NCBI RefSeq assembly: GCF_014489555.1
Contig: NZ_CP060784.1
Span: 1,488,001 to 1,552,000 of the forward strand
Length of the DNA stretch: 64,000 nucleotides
Direction: 5' to 3'
DNA from: Hymenobacter qilianensis
GTDB taxonomy: Bacteria; Bacteroidota; Bacteroidia; Cytophagales; Hymenobacteraceae
Made by a program: the position numbers and the translations under genes. Under the pieces are notes generated by a model. That model did not search any database. It had not been told where the DNA came from and was given only the letters and a program-made list of their open reading frames with translations. How positions within the stretch are numbered: the stretch's first letter is position 1; each line of letters starts with the position of its first letter. This document shows, piece by piece, positions 1 through 9,322 of the stretch.

Positions 1-1079
1 AAATCGCGCAACGATACTGTGTCGCCCTTCACCGTCACGAGCTTGAAATCGGGGGCCGGGGCACCAATAGCAAAGGCCTTATGGCTTTCGAAATCGCGCT
101 GCAACAGCGGGTAAAACTCATTTTTAGGATCTACACTGCGAAAGTCAGCCAGCATGGCCGCCGACTGCTTCACGTGCCCAAACCGAAACGACTCCTGCAG
201 AATACGGCCCATAATTAAGGGTTTTACCGGACCCGTCAGCTGCTTTTTAGCCAGATCATAGCACACCCAGTAAAAGTCGGGGTCGGAGCGGTGATGATTG
301 GCAGCTACCGCAGTGTAATGGATGTAGTTCAGCAAAAACTCCTGATGCTGCTCGCTCTGGGCCGCACTGGGGTTGTTGATAAGCTTGGCATCGTTGAGGA
401 AGCTGTAGTACTCAGGCGACATTTTCAAACGACCTTCGGTGGCTACAACCTGCTCGCGGAGGTCTTGAAAAGTGAGACGGTCGTTGGCGTAGCTATAGTC
501 AATCTCGGCCTGGGCGTAAGCTTTGAAAGCGGCCGATACCTGATTGTCTTCCGCATAGCCATCCAAAAATTTTTGTTCGGCCTTGCGACGATAATCTAAG
601 AAGGACAGGAAACCGGGCTCGTAAAGCATGATGTTATCGGGCAGCACCTGAAAGCCGTCGTTCTCAATGAACTGCTCATCCAGTTCAACCAGATAGCTGC
701 TAGCTGCGGAGCCAGGCCCTTTAAACTTAATGCTGGACGCTAGGTCATTGCTTTTGAAGCGCACTTCAATTGCGTTGCCCGGCTCCAGAAACAGGTCGGC
801 TACGTCATCGCCGTACACCAAGTCGGCGCGGGTGGGTCCGGGCACCGCCACGGCCAGCCGAAACTCCCCTTTGCTATCGAGGCGCGCGTACGTGATATGT
901 TCCTTAGGGTCAAGCGGATGCTCACGAAAAGAAACGGCAATTGTATCGGTCTTGTAATTGCTCACCTTACCGGTCAGCACAACGGTGCCCTGCGCCCGAC
1001 CTACGGCGGGTGCCAACAGCGCAACGGTCAGCAGACCAATGAGAAAACGAAAAGGCGATTTTTTTGAAGCAGAATTCAT
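1..1079 (-). CDS. TlpA-like thioredoxin-fold protein (partial, cut by left edge)
   Basis: The frame is open from an ATG at 1079 to the edge, so about 359 residues are seen and the C-terminus is missing. Residues 1-30 form a signal peptide ending near GRAQG. A beta-rich N-terminal region (about 30-110) and a helical middle follow. The last visible stretch, GAPAPDFKLVTVKGDTVSLRDF in two parts (GAPAPDF then the VSLRDF strand), is the typical opening of a TlpA/AhpC redoxin domain; the CxxC site would lie beyond the edge. Bacteroidota proteins of this build are exported periplasmic thiol-disulfide oxidoreductases. The exact substrate cannot be told. Confidence 0.8.
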   Translation of the reverse strand, partial: MNSASKKSPFRFLIGLLTVALLAPAVGRAQGTVVLTGKVSNYKTDTIAVSFREHPLDPKEHITYARLDSKGEFRLAVAVPGPTRADLVYGDDVADLFLEPGNAIEVRFKSNDLASSIKFKGPGSAASSYLVELDEQFIENDGFQVLPDNIMLYEPGFLSFLDYRRKAEQKFLDGYAEDNQVSAAFKAYAQAEIDYSYANDRLTFQDLREQVVATEGRLKMSPEYYSFLNDAKLINNPSAAQSEQHQEFLLNYIHYTAVAANHHRSDPDFYWVCYDLAKKQLTGPVKPLIMGRILQESFRFGHVKQSAAMLADFRSVDPKNEFYPLLQRDFESHKAFAIGAPAPDFKLVTVKGDTVSLRD

Positions 1080-1392
1080 GCAGTAGGCAATCGACAGCAC
1101 GGAGAATCCGTGGTGAATACTTAGCTAAATACTAATGTCTGACTGAATGGATCAATTCAGTATATTCTCGGGATAAGACAATTCTTAACCCGAAGATAAG
1201 GCATAAAAACCTATAAAATCCAATATCGTAGTTTACTTTTTCGTAACGTCTTATCAGGCTACCAGTTGAAATTTAGGAAGCTAGGCTGCGTAAAAGCTCT
1301 CATAACCACTGTAAAGGGGGCAAAAAGGTATTTTACCGGAGTAGCTGAAGCTATTATATATGCGTTACCAGCTATAAACATGCCTAAATTTT
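1080..1392. other. Intergenic region, promoter side of the TlpA-like gene
   Basis: This 313-base stretch holds no convincing gene. It is AT-rich compared with its neighbours. A short perfect inverted repeat (ACTGAAT at 1142-1148 and ATTCAGT at 1155-1161, six-base loop) lies about 65-80 bases upstream of the start at 1079 and could be an operator or a small hairpin. A five-G copy of the dispersed G-run motif sits at 1316-1321, followed by AAAAAGG. No clear -7 box was seen. Confidence 0.4.
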
Positions 1393-2778
1393 TTACCCAA
1401 ACAGGCCTGTTAACACTTCGTCGAGCCTCCCAACCGGGTGTACACGAATACCAAAGCGTCCCAGGTCTAAACCTCGAGCGTTAAACTGCGAAATGTACAT
1501 TTCCTGAAAGCCAAGCTTTTCTGACTCTGACAAACGCTGATCGAGGCGACTTACGGCCCGTATTTCGCCACTCAATCCAACCTCGGCCGCTAGGCAGGTT
1601 TCGCCGCTGAGTGGAATGTCGTTGAGCGAGGAAACAACGGCTGCACACACGGCCAGATCAAGGGCTGGATCTTCGAGGCGCAGGCCGCCGGCAATGTTTA
1701 GAAAGACATCGTGCTGCCCCAGACGCAAGCCGCTACGCTTTTCGAGAACAGCCAGCAGCATCTGTAGTCGCTTGGAGTCGAAACCGGTGCTGCTGCGCTG
1801 GGGTGTGCCGTAGGTGGCGGGGCTCACCAGGGCTTGCACCTCTACCAGCAAAGGCCGGTTTCCCTCCAGCGTCGCTCCGATGGCAATACCACTGAGGGTT
1901 TCGGTGCGCTGACTCAGCAGGATTTCTGAGGGGTTGGATACCTGGCGCAAACCAGCTCCCTGCATCTCGTAAATACCCAGCTCAGAAGTAGAGCCGAAGC
2001 GGTTTTTGATGGTGCGCAGAATCCTGTAGCTCAGGTGCCGGTCGCCCTCAAACTGAAGCACCGTGTCCACCATATGCTCCAGAATCTTGGGTCCGGCAAT
2101 AGAGCCGTCTTTGGTGATATGGCCGATGAGTAGCACGGGCACGCCCGTTTCCTTGGCATACTTGAGCAGCTCGGCTGTGCACTCGCGCACTTGCGACACC
2201 GAGCCGGCTCCCGATTCTACCAAGCCGGATTGCAGGGTCTGGATAGAATCGACCACCACCACGTTGGGCTGCAACTGGTCGATCTGGCGGAAGATATTTT
2301 GGGTGTTGGTTTCGGTGAGAATGTAGCAGCCGGGATGCTGGTCGCCGAGGCGCTCCGCCCGCATTTTGATTTGCTGCTCGCTTTCCTCCCCCGAGATATA
2401 GAGCACCTTGAGCTGACGTAAGCTCATGGCAATCTGCAACATAAGCGTGCTTTTGCCAATGCCAGGCTCGCCGCCAATGAGGACCAGAGAGCCGGGCACA
2501 AGGCCGCCACCCAATACGCGGTTTAGCTCCCCATCGTGGGTGTCGATGCGGGCTTCTTCCTCGTAGTGAATCTCGCCGATAGGCCGGGGCTTAGCGCTGG
2601 TTTTGGCGGCGGGCGAAGCCGTAGGTGGCTTCCAGGAGCCGGTAGACTGGTTATTTTCTTTTTCGACTACTTCCTCCACGTAGGTGTTCCACTCCCCGCA
2701 CGACGGGCAGCGGCCAATCCACTTGGCTGACTGAGCACCGCACTTTTGACAGAAATAAAGGGTCTTGATTTTGGCCAT
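1393..2778 (-). CDS. radA: DNA repair protein RadA
   Basis: A 461-residue protein of normal length for the family. Order of parts: a zinc finger CxxC...CxxC near residues 9-27 (CQKCG and CPSCGEW), a RecA-like ATPase core with Walker A GGEPGIGKST near residue 100, the RadA-specific KNRFG motif (about residue 235), and a C-terminal Lon-protease-like domain. RadA is a cytosolic branch-migration ATPase that helps process recombination intermediates. I chose the ATG at 2778 (MAKIKTLYFC) because the family starts there; a longer frame reaches 2832 but adds unconserved residues. It stands alone, with gaps on both sides. Confidence 0.95.
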   Translation of the reverse strand: MAKIKTLYFCQKCGAQSAKWIGRCPSCGEWNTYVEEVVEKENNQSTGSWKPPTASPAAKTSAKPRPIGEIHYEEEARIDTHDGELNRVLGGGLVPGSLVLIGGEPGIGKSTLMLQIAMSLRQLKVLYISGEESEQQIKMRAERLGDQHPGCYILTETNTQNIFRQIDQLQPNVVVVDSIQTLQSGLVESGAGSVSQVRECTAELLKYAKETGVPVLLIGHITKDGSIAGPKILEHMVDTVLQFEGDRHLSYRILRTIKNRFGSTSELGIYEMQGAGLRQVSNPSEILLSQRTETLSGIAIGATLEGNRPLLVEVQALVSPATYGTPQRSSTGFDSKRLQMLLAVLEKRSGLRLGQHDVFLNIAGGLRLEDPALDLAVCAAVVSSLNDIPLSGETCLAAEVGLSGEIRAVSRLDQRLSESEKLGFQEMYISQFNARGLDLGRFGIRVHPVGRLDEVLTGLFG

Positions 2779-3049
2779 GAATCGGGTCGGATGAACGTAT
2801 AGAATGCTCAGCAGGAAGGAAAAGTTTGGCAAGATCGAGATTTGCCGGGGCTCACCGGTTCTGGCTGGCAGCAGCGGTGATTATTAGTAGCGCTAGCTCA
2901 GCTGAAATTGAATTTAACTTACCTTGCTATGAGGCTTTAAGCCATTGCCTTGTGCAAAAAGCCCCCCGACTCGCTACAGTTGAGTTTCTCAAACCCAAGC
3001 TGCTTGTAGCTTGTTATGTAGCGATTTACTATCCCTTACTTATTATATA

Positions 3050-4438
3050 ATGGCTAGCCTTGCTCCTACTGATCTGTCCGTTATTCCTGCCTTTGCCGAT
3101 TTGCCCCCCGAAACCATCGACTGGCTAATGGATCATGGTGAGCGGCGCGAGTATGCAGCCGAGGAAGTTATTTTTAAACCCGGCGACCCAGCCGAGTACA
3201 TGATGGCTTTGCTCCAGGGTGAGCTACAATTTTTCGCGGTGCGCAATGGAAATCGCGAGCCTATTTTTCGGGTGAGTGCGGGGCAAGTGAGTGGCGTGCT
3301 GCCGTATTCGCGGCTGCGCGTTGTGAATGGCTATAGTATTGCAACAATGCCTACCGCTGTGTTTGTACTGCACCGAGATCTATTTCCGGAGCTGGAGCGA
3401 ACGAGTCCGGAGCTAACCCAGCGTTTAGTGGCTTTGATGAGTGACCGCGCCCGTGATGAAGCCCGTGGGCAGGAGCGCGACGACAAGCTGCGCGCTTTGG
3501 GTAAACTGTCGGCGGGGTTGGCACATGAGCTAAATAATCCGGCCGCCGCCATTGCCCGCGCCTCGCAAGCCTTGCAGGAGCTGACCCTGGCCAAACCCGC
3601 GCAGCTTCTGGACTTACTTCAGCATTGCCCCAATCCCGAGGCGCTAAAAGCATTGACGCTGCTAGCCACCGAGATAATCGCCAAAGAGAAGCCTATGTCG
3701 GCACTGGAGTGCGCTGACTATGAGGATGATTTGGCTGATTGGCTCGAAGATCAAGGCGTGGCTGATGGCTACCGCCTCGCGGCCGGTCTGCTAGAGGCTG
3801 GAGTGACGAAGGACATACTTGCCCCCGTAGCTGCCGACTTACCCAAGGCGGCGCTGCCGGCTGCTTTTGCCTGGCTGGAAGGCCAGCTTACCACCCAGCG
3901 CCTTATCCGGGATGTGCAGGAAGCCGGCAGCCGGATCAGCACCTTGGTGGCCAGCGTAAAAACCTACTCCCACATGGACCGCGCCACCGACCGCGCACCT
4001 TTGGACGTGCACAACGGTCTGGAAAGCACCTTTACCATGCTGGGCCATCAGCTACGCGCCAAAAAGATCCGGCTAACGCGCGATTTTGCCCCCCAACTTC
4101 CATTGGTGCGCGGCCAAGTCAGCAGCCTGAACCAAGTGTGGACGAACCTGCTCGATAATGCCATTGACGCCGTGGCCACCGGAGGAGAGATTACCGTGCG
4201 CACGCACTTGCAAAGCGGCTTTGTGCGCGTCGCCATCATCGATAATGGCACGGGCATCGCGCCCGATGTGCTGAATCATATTTTTGAGCCTTTCTTCACC
4301 ACCAAAGAAGCGGGCGCGGGCTCTGGCCTGGGTCTCGATATTGCGCAGCGTATTGTGCGCAGCCACAACGGACGCTTGGAGGTAAACTCCGTTCCCGGCC
4401 GCACCGAGTTTAGCGTGTGGCTTCCCGCGCTTACATAA
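3050..4438 (+). CDS. Soluble histidine kinase with N-terminal cyclic-nucleotide-binding domain
   Basis: 462 residues, no membrane segment. Residues about 10-125 are a Crp-like cyclic-nucleotide-binding fold (EEVIFKPGDPAEYMMALLQGEL). The phospho-acceptor helix is LGKLSAGLAHELNNP (His near residue 168), followed by a long insert before the ATPase domain: N box VWTNLLDNAIDAV, G1 box DNGTGI, F/G2 boxes FFTTKEAGAGSGLGLDIA. Start ATG at 3050 is preferred over a TTG at 3011. The next gene, 146 bases downstream on the same strand, carries a receiver domain and is the obvious partner. This class senses an intracellular ligand or partner rather than an outside signal; the ligand is unknown. Confidence 0.88.
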   Translation: MASLAPTDLSVIPAFADLPPETIDWLMDHGERREYAAEEVIFKPGDPAEYMMALLQGELQFFAVRNGNREPIFRVSAGQVSGVLPYSRLRVVNGYSIATMPTAVFVLHRDLFPELERTSPELTQRLVALMSDRARDEARGQERDDKLRALGKLSAGLAHELNNPAAAIARASQALQELTLAKPAQLLDLLQHCPNPEALKALTLLATEIIAKEKPMSALECADYEDDLADWLEDQGVADGYRLAAGLLEAGVTKDILAPVAADLPKAALPAAFAWLEGQLTTQRLIRDVQEAGSRISTLVASVKTYSHMDRATDRAPLDVHNGLESTFTMLGHQLRAKKIRLTRDFAPQLPLVRGQVSSLNQVWTNLLDNAIDAVATGGEITVRTHLQSGFVRVAIIDNGTGIAPDVLNHIFEPFFTTKEAGAGSGLGLDIAQRIVRSHNGRLEVNSVPGRTEFSVWLPALT

Positions 4439-4440
4439 GG

Positions 4441-4494
4441 CTGGGGGGCTTTTTCTGACAGGTCTGAGAGTAGTTGAAGTAAAAAAGCCCCCAG
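4441..4494. repeat. Inverted pair of the G-run motif with a long loop
   Basis: GCTGGGGGGCTTTTT just after the kinase stop is mirrored by AAAAAAGCCCCCAG 30 bases later. The left arm has six G and the right arm only five C. On the plus strand the T-run precedes the second arm, so this is not a standard terminator, but the stem could still mark the end of the kinase transcript. Confidence 0.45.
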
Positions 4495-4502
4495 CACGTC
4501 TG

Positions 4503-4510
4503 TACCTTTG
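4503..4510 (+). promoter_or_regulatory. Possible Bacteroidota -7 box
   Basis: TACCTTTG matches the TAnnTTTG -7 consensus and lies 74 bases before the response regulator-reductase start. No good -33 element is seen at the right spacing, so this is tentative. Confidence 0.3.
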
Positions 4511-4584
4511 AATTCTCTGCATGACTGTCTATTAGCATGACGTTTACTAATTAGCCTATACCCTACTAAGCACCAATTACCATT

Positions 4585-6237
4585 ATGAAAAAGCCTGTTC
4601 TCCTTGTTGTGGATGATGATCCGCAGGTGCTCAGCGCCATCGACCGGGATTTGCGCAGTGAGTTTCGCCGCGATTATCGGGTGCTGCGGGCCAGCTCGGG
4701 GCCGGAGGCTTTGGAAATCCTGAAGGAGTTGGATACGCGCGCCGAGCCGCTAGCACTGCTCCTGGCCGATCAGCGCATGCCCGAAATGGAAGGCGTGGAA
4801 CTGCTGGAAAAAGCCCGGGCAATTTTCCCGGATGCTAAGCGGGTGTTGCTTACGGCCTACGCCGATACCGAGGCCGCCATTCGGGCCATCAACAATGCTC
4901 ACCTCGACTACTATCTCCTGAAACCCTGGGACCCACCGCAGGAGCTGCTTTACCCCACGCTACGCGACTTGCTGGCCGCTTGGCAAGCGCATTATAAGCC
5001 CCGCTTCCAAGGGCTTAGGCTTATCGGGTTTCAATGGTCGCCGGTTTCGCATGAGTTGAAAGACTTTCTGGCGGGCTATATGGTAGCTTATCAATGGCTG
5101 GATTTTGAAACGAACCCTGAGGCGGCTACTCTTTTGCAAAGCACCGGCCTCACGCCCGCCGATTTGCCTGTGGTTGTGTTTGAGGATGGCTCTGCGCTGG
5201 CCCGGCCTGAGCGGGCGGCGGTGGCTCTCAAAATAGGGTTGTCGCAGAAGGCTTCCGCCGAGCTTTATGATGTGGTCGTGATTGGAGCCGGGCCTTCGGG
5301 GCTGGCGGCGGCGGTGTACGGCGCCTCAGAAGGACTCAAAACGCTGGTTATTGAGCGCGGCGCGCCCGGCGGACAAGCCGGCAGCAGCTCGCGCATCGAA
5401 AATTATCTTGGTTTTCCCACGGGCCTGAGCGGCGCCGAGCTGGCTCACCGGGCCTGGGCGCAAGCCATCCGGCTGGGGGCCGAATTATTAGCCCCCCAGG
5501 AAGTCACAAACCTCTGTCTGCAAGACGAGTACAAGGTATTGACCCTGGCCGATGGCAGCGAAGTGCGCACCCGCGCGCTCGTGCTGGCCACCGGCGTAAG
5601 CTACCGCACCCTGAATGTGCCCGGCGAGCATCACCTGAGCGGGGCCGGCGTGTACTACGGCGCGGCCCGCACCGAGGCCCGCTCCTGCGACCAGCAGGAC
5701 GTGTACATTGTGGGCGGCGGCAACTCAGCCGGGCAAGCAGCCATGTACTTAGCTAGTTACGCCCGCCGCGTGTTTATCCTGATTCGGGGCGAGTCGTTGG
5801 CGGCGTCTATGTCGGCGTATCTGATTGACCAGATTGGGCAAACGGAAAACATTGAGATTCTGCCTTTCGCCGAGGTGAAGGAGGTACGCGGAAAGGACCA
5901 TCTGGAGGAAGTGGTTATTGTAAACCGAGGGCAGGAAGAGGTGCGGCCGGCGCGGGCCATGTTCGTTTTTATTGGGGCAAAACCGAGCACCGAGTGGGTA
6001 CAGGACATTATTCTCTGCGATAAGCGCGGCTTTATGCTTACGGGTCGCGACTTAGTGACGGACCCACGCTTTGCGGCGGCTTGGAAGCGCAATCGCGAGC
6101 CGTATCTGCTCGAAACATGCGTACCGGGCATCTTCGCCGCCGGCGACAATCGGGTGGGCGCTATGGCGCGCGTGGCGTCGGCTGTGGGTGAAGGATCGAT
6201 GGCGATTAAGTTTGTGCACGAATACCTGGATGAGTAG
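4585..6237 (+). CDS. Response regulator fused to thioredoxin-reductase-like flavoprotein
   Basis: 550 residues. Residues 1-125 are a receiver domain: acidic pocket VVDDD, phospho-acceptor Asp in LLLADQRMPEMEG, Lys in YYLLKPWD. After a linker (about 125-225) comes a pyridine-nucleotide reductase domain with FAD motif VVVIGAGPSGLAAAVYG, NADP motif VYIVGGGNSAGQAAMYLA and FAD-closing motif GIFAAGDNR. True thioredoxin reductases carry CxxC just before the NADP domain; here that position reads GVYYGAARTEARSC, so the redox pair is absent. It probably moves electrons from NAD(P)H through FAD to another acceptor, or acts as a redox-responsive output. It pairs with the upstream histidine kinase. Confidence 0.9.
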   Translation: MKKPVLLVVDDDPQVLSAIDRDLRSEFRRDYRVLRASSGPEALEILKELDTRAEPLALLLADQRMPEMEGVELLEKARAIFPDAKRVLLTAYADTEAAIRAINNAHLDYYLLKPWDPPQELLYPTLRDLLAAWQAHYKPRFQGLRLIGFQWSPVSHELKDFLAGYMVAYQWLDFETNPEAATLLQSTGLTPADLPVVVFEDGSALARPERAAVALKIGLSQKASAELYDVVVIGAGPSGLAAAVYGASEGLKTLVIERGAPGGQAGSSSRIENYLGFPTGLSGAELAHRAWAQAIRLGAELLAPQEVTNLCLQDEYKVLTLADGSEVRTRALVLATGVSYRTLNVPGEHHLSGAGVYYGAARTEARSCDQQDVYIVGGGNSAGQAAMYLASYARRVFILIRGESLAASMSAYLIDQIGQTENIEILPFAEVKEVRGKDHLEEVVIVNRGQEEVRPARAMFVFIGAKPSTEWVQDIILCDKRGFMLTGRDLVTDPRFAAAWKRNREPYLLETCVPGIFAAGDNRVGAMARVASAVGEGSMAIKFVHEYLDE

Positions 6238-6267
6238 CAATGGCAAGTGTTGGCTGTTGTGTAAGAC

Positions 6268-6296
6268 GGTCAGGCTGAGCTTGTCGAAGCCTGACC
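6268..6296. repeat. Short inverted repeat, REP-like
   Basis: GGTCAGGCT and AGCCTGACC are perfect arms around an 11-base loop (gagcttgtcga). It lies between two plus-strand genes. The larger repeat at 58942-59038 begins with a related GTCATCCTGA, suggesting a family of dispersed hairpins. Confidence 0.6.
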
Positions 6297-6356
6297 GCCC
6301 ATATGAGTTGACTGCCTACTATTCCAAAGCGCTATATTCTACAACCCATTGAATTA

Positions 6357-7190
6357 ATGATCTTTACCTTAATATCCCTTATTCGGCAGGCGGCGCTTCT
6401 GACGGTGGCTACACTGCTGCTTACGGGCTGCGAGCTATTTGAATTCAGCCCCAACGACGTACGCGCCCCTGCCGCCGACCGCGACCTGACGGCCAAAAAC
6501 CTGGCGCGCCTGCAAGCTCAGCCCAAGCCCACCGGCGGCGACACGCTGCGCTTTGTGTTTACCGGCGATTCTCAGCGTTTCTATGAGGAGATCGGGCCGC
6601 TGGTGGAAAGCGTAAATCGTCAGCGCGGCATCTCGGCGCTGGTTGTGGCCGGCGACATTGCCGACTTTGGCCTACGCCGCGAGATGCAGTGGGTGAATGA
6701 CCGCCTGCGCCATTTGAAGGTGCCTTACCTGACCGTCATCGGCAACCACGACCAGGTAGCCAACGGCCGGCAGGCGTACCAGGAAATATTTGGCCCCCTG
6801 AACTACACGTTTACTTACGACCGCACCCGCTTTATCCTCATCGACACCAACAGCCGCGAGTACGGCTTCAATGGAAAAGTGCCCGATGTAGGCTGGCTAC
6901 AGCAGCAACTAGCTGATACCGTGGGCATACGTCGCCAGATTGTGCTTTGCCACGTGCCGCCCAGCAACGAAGATTTCGACCCTGCATTGGTGAAACCCTT
7001 TACCGAAGCGCTGGCAAAAGCCCCCCGCTTGCTGTTTCACCTCAATGGCCATGCCCACAGCTTCAGCATCAGCGAGCCGTACGCGGATGGCGTGACCTAC
7101 ATCAACTCCTTTGCCTTTGAGAAGCGCCAATACGTGATTCTGACCGTGTGGGGCGCCGATCAGTTTAAGCTTGAGAAAGTCGCCTTTTAG
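6357..7190 (+). CDS. Metallophosphoesterase lipoprotein
   Basis: 277 residues with a lipoprotein signal peptide ending LLLTGCEL (lipid Cys near residue 25). The calcineurin-like metal motifs are all present: FTGDSQ, VVAGDIADF, VIGNHDQ, LCHVPPS and GHAHSFS. This makes an envelope-anchored phosphodiesterase or phosphatase with two metal ions. Its natural substrate cannot be told from sequence. The next gene starts two bases after its stop, so they are probably cotranscribed. Confidence 0.88.
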   Translation: MIFTLISLIRQAALLTVATLLLTGCELFEFSPNDVRAPAADRDLTAKNLARLQAQPKPTGGDTLRFVFTGDSQRFYEEIGPLVESVNRQRGISALVVAGDIADFGLRREMQWVNDRLRHLKVPYLTVIGNHDQVANGRQAYQEIFGPLNYTFTYDRTRFILIDTNSREYGFNGKVPDVGWLQQQLADTVGIRRQIVLCHVPPSNEDFDPALVKPFTEALAKAPRLLFHLNGHAHSFSISEPYADGVTYINSFAFEKRQYVILTVWGADQFKLEKVAF

Positions 7191-7192
7191 CT

Positions 7193-7818
7193 ATGCGTGT
7201 TTTTCTACTTCTGGGGGCTTTTTCGGCTTGCTGCTATCCACGTTGCCAGCCTCGGCCCAAATAACTGATTCGGCGTCAACTACTTCGGGGCGGCGCTGGT
7301 ATGTACCGAAGCACGCTGTGCTGCAAGCGGCTGGCGGCATCGGCATGGTGAGCGGGGGCGTAGGCTATAGCGTATTTCGCCAGCGCCTCGACGTAGATGT
7401 GCTGGCCGGCTACGTGCCCCAACGCTACGCGGGCACCAAGGCCTTGGGCATTTTCACCCTCAAAACGACTTACACACCCTACACCATTCCCCTGCGGAAC
7501 GCTGCGTGGTGCCTGCACCCATTCTCGTTTGGTGGCCTGGTGAACTACACCCCTTCGCGCACCCTGAACCGCTCCCGCGACGAGAAGTACTACGATGGCT
7601 ACTACTGGTGGTCATCTACCATTCGCTTCGGAGCCTTTGTGGGCGGGCGCGTCGCGCGTGGGCTGAAGCCGGCTGGCAGTGGTCAGCCCCGAATGGTGTC
7701 ATTGTATTATGAACTGGGTACTAATGACTTGTATGTCGTTAGCAAAGCCACCAATCTGTCGGGGTTGAAAGTGACGGATATTCTGACTCTGGGTGTGGGG
7801 GGCAAATTCACGTTTTAG
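7193..7818 (+). CDS. Exported hypothetical protein, likely beta-barrel (frameshift in signal peptide)
   Basis: From the ATG at 7193 the frame runs MRVFLLLGAF and soon stops. Adding one G to the five-G run at 7213-7217 gives MRVFLLLGGFFGLLLSTLPA, a good signal peptide ending ASAQ, joined to an open frame to 7818. The repaired protein is about 208 residues, rich in Gly, Tyr and alternating strands and ending GVGGKFTF, a terminal aromatic typical of outer membrane barrels. It follows the metallophosphoesterase by two bases. The family is not recognised. A second run in this gene (six G at 7797) is in frame. Confidence 0.7.
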
Positions 7819-7822
7819 GCGC

Positions 7823-7853
7823 CTGTAGCGCGAACTTTTAGTTCGCGCTACAG
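7823..7853. terminator. Bidirectional hairpin between convergent genes
   Basis: CTGTAGCGCGAAC and GTTCGCGCTACAG form a perfect 13-base stem around TTTTA. It lies between the ends of two convergent genes and contains the stop codon of the minus-strand acyltransferase. No T-run follows, so termination is inferred from position. Confidence 0.55.
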
Positions 7854-9223
7854 CTCATTACCAGCCAGATAAGCGGCCCGTGCGTCGGCGAGCAGGCGCA
7901 TAATACTGGCGCGCTGACGCAACAGCTTTTCTACTGCCGGGCGCTGCTGCCGAAACAGCCGCAGCATGCGCAAGCGCTGGAGGCGGTCTTGGAGGTTATT
8001 CCAATAATACAAAGCGTAAAAGCCGGTAATCGGCAAGCTCAGGGCGTAGAGCGTGGTCAGGCGCCAGTTCTGCGCAAAGTAGTGCACGAGGGCAATCTGG
8101 GCGGCGTAGGCCAGGCTGAAAGTAAGCATACCAGTCACCATCAGAATAGGAGCCACAAACTCAACTTCCTTGGTGGCGCGCTGGGCTACCAGCGACGGAA
8201 CCCGGTAGGGCAAGTAGTTATTCACGACGCCATACACATACACGGGGAAGCCCAGCGCCAGCCGTAGCGCCGTTTTTGCCCCCGCAGCCACCGCTCGCCT
8301 TTGTTGCCCGACTCCAGCGACTCGTCGGTCAGGCGCAGGGCCCGCAGCTCGCGCAGGTATTCACTCAGCTTCTCCCGTACTTCCTGCAAGCGGGCAGGAT
8401 CATGTTTTTCGAAGTAGATAATGGCTTCCGACAAGTTGCGACTAAGCTCGAAGTTGTCGTAAAGGGTTTCTTCGTCGTTGGGAGCGAGGTGTTCGCCGAA
8501 GGTGCGCTCCACTTGCTGCACCAGCTCGTCTTCGGCCGCGTCGCGGGTTATAACCAGGTTTTCCTCCAGCCGCCGCCGAATTTCCTCGGTCAACTCGTCC
8601 GCCGCCGCGATGGGATCCTGGGCGTACAGGGCCGCATAATCGGATACTTGAATGGGCAGAGCCACATTGAGCAGCACATCGGAGCGAAACCGGCTGGGGT
8701 CGAAATAATTAATGCCCACCGGCAAAATCTGCACCTCACGCCTGAAGTCGTGGCGCGCTGCGGCGCCCAGGGCAATGCGGGCGGCGCCGGTTTTGAGCGG
8801 ACGCAGGCGGCGCTCGGTTACGCTGGTGCCTTCCGGAAAAATCATGATGGTGCCGCCCTGGTCGAGGTAATCGTAGCTGCGGCCGAACGTGGCTTCGTTG
8901 CGCTGGGCCAGCTCGGCCGGACTTACGTGGGCGACCGACTCGCCCTCCGCATCCTGGCGGCGGTAAATAGGAATGGAGTTGGTCTGAGCCATCAGCCATT
9001 TCATAAATGGCCCCTTGAAGAAGGTGCTTTTGGCCAAAAAAGCCACTGAGTCGCGCCGGTTAGCGGCTACTACCAGCGGGTCCATGAGCGTATTCGGGTG
9101 ATTGGCGGCAATGATAAGCGGCCCCGGAGTTTGCAGCCGTTTGCGGTGGGGCACTTCAATTCGACGGAAGAAAACGCGCAGCCCTAGTTGAATCAGGGGC
9201 TTGAGTAAGGCGTACGACAGCAT
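7848..9223 (-). CDS. Glycerol-3-phosphate/lysophospholipid acyltransferase family protein (one frameshift)
   Basis: Two overlapping frames join if the five-C run at 8279-8283 is read as six, giving about 458 residues. The N-terminal half is a PlsC domain: AANHPNTLMDP is the HxxxxD catalytic block (NHPNTLMD), followed by FPEGTSVTERRLRPLKTGAARIAL. The C-terminal part, after the join at RWLRGAKTALRL, has hydrophobic stretches likely to cross or sit in the inner membrane. The protein would add fatty acyl chains during phospholipid or related lipid synthesis. The join restores conserved-looking sequence, so a sequence error is more likely than a true break. Confidence 0.8.
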
Positions 9224-9322
9224 AAACGGGAACAGTAAAACGTTAGCGAAAGTCAGGATTATTTCTCAACCCGGTATCTTCGGCAAGGCTTTGCTGCCGC
9301 ATTCATTTTTCCTGCTCTATTC

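Noticed and set aside
3331..4522. Several open frames antisense to the histidine kinase
   Set aside because: They mirror the GC-rich third positions of the real gene and have no family motifs. The same holds for antisense frames over other genes.
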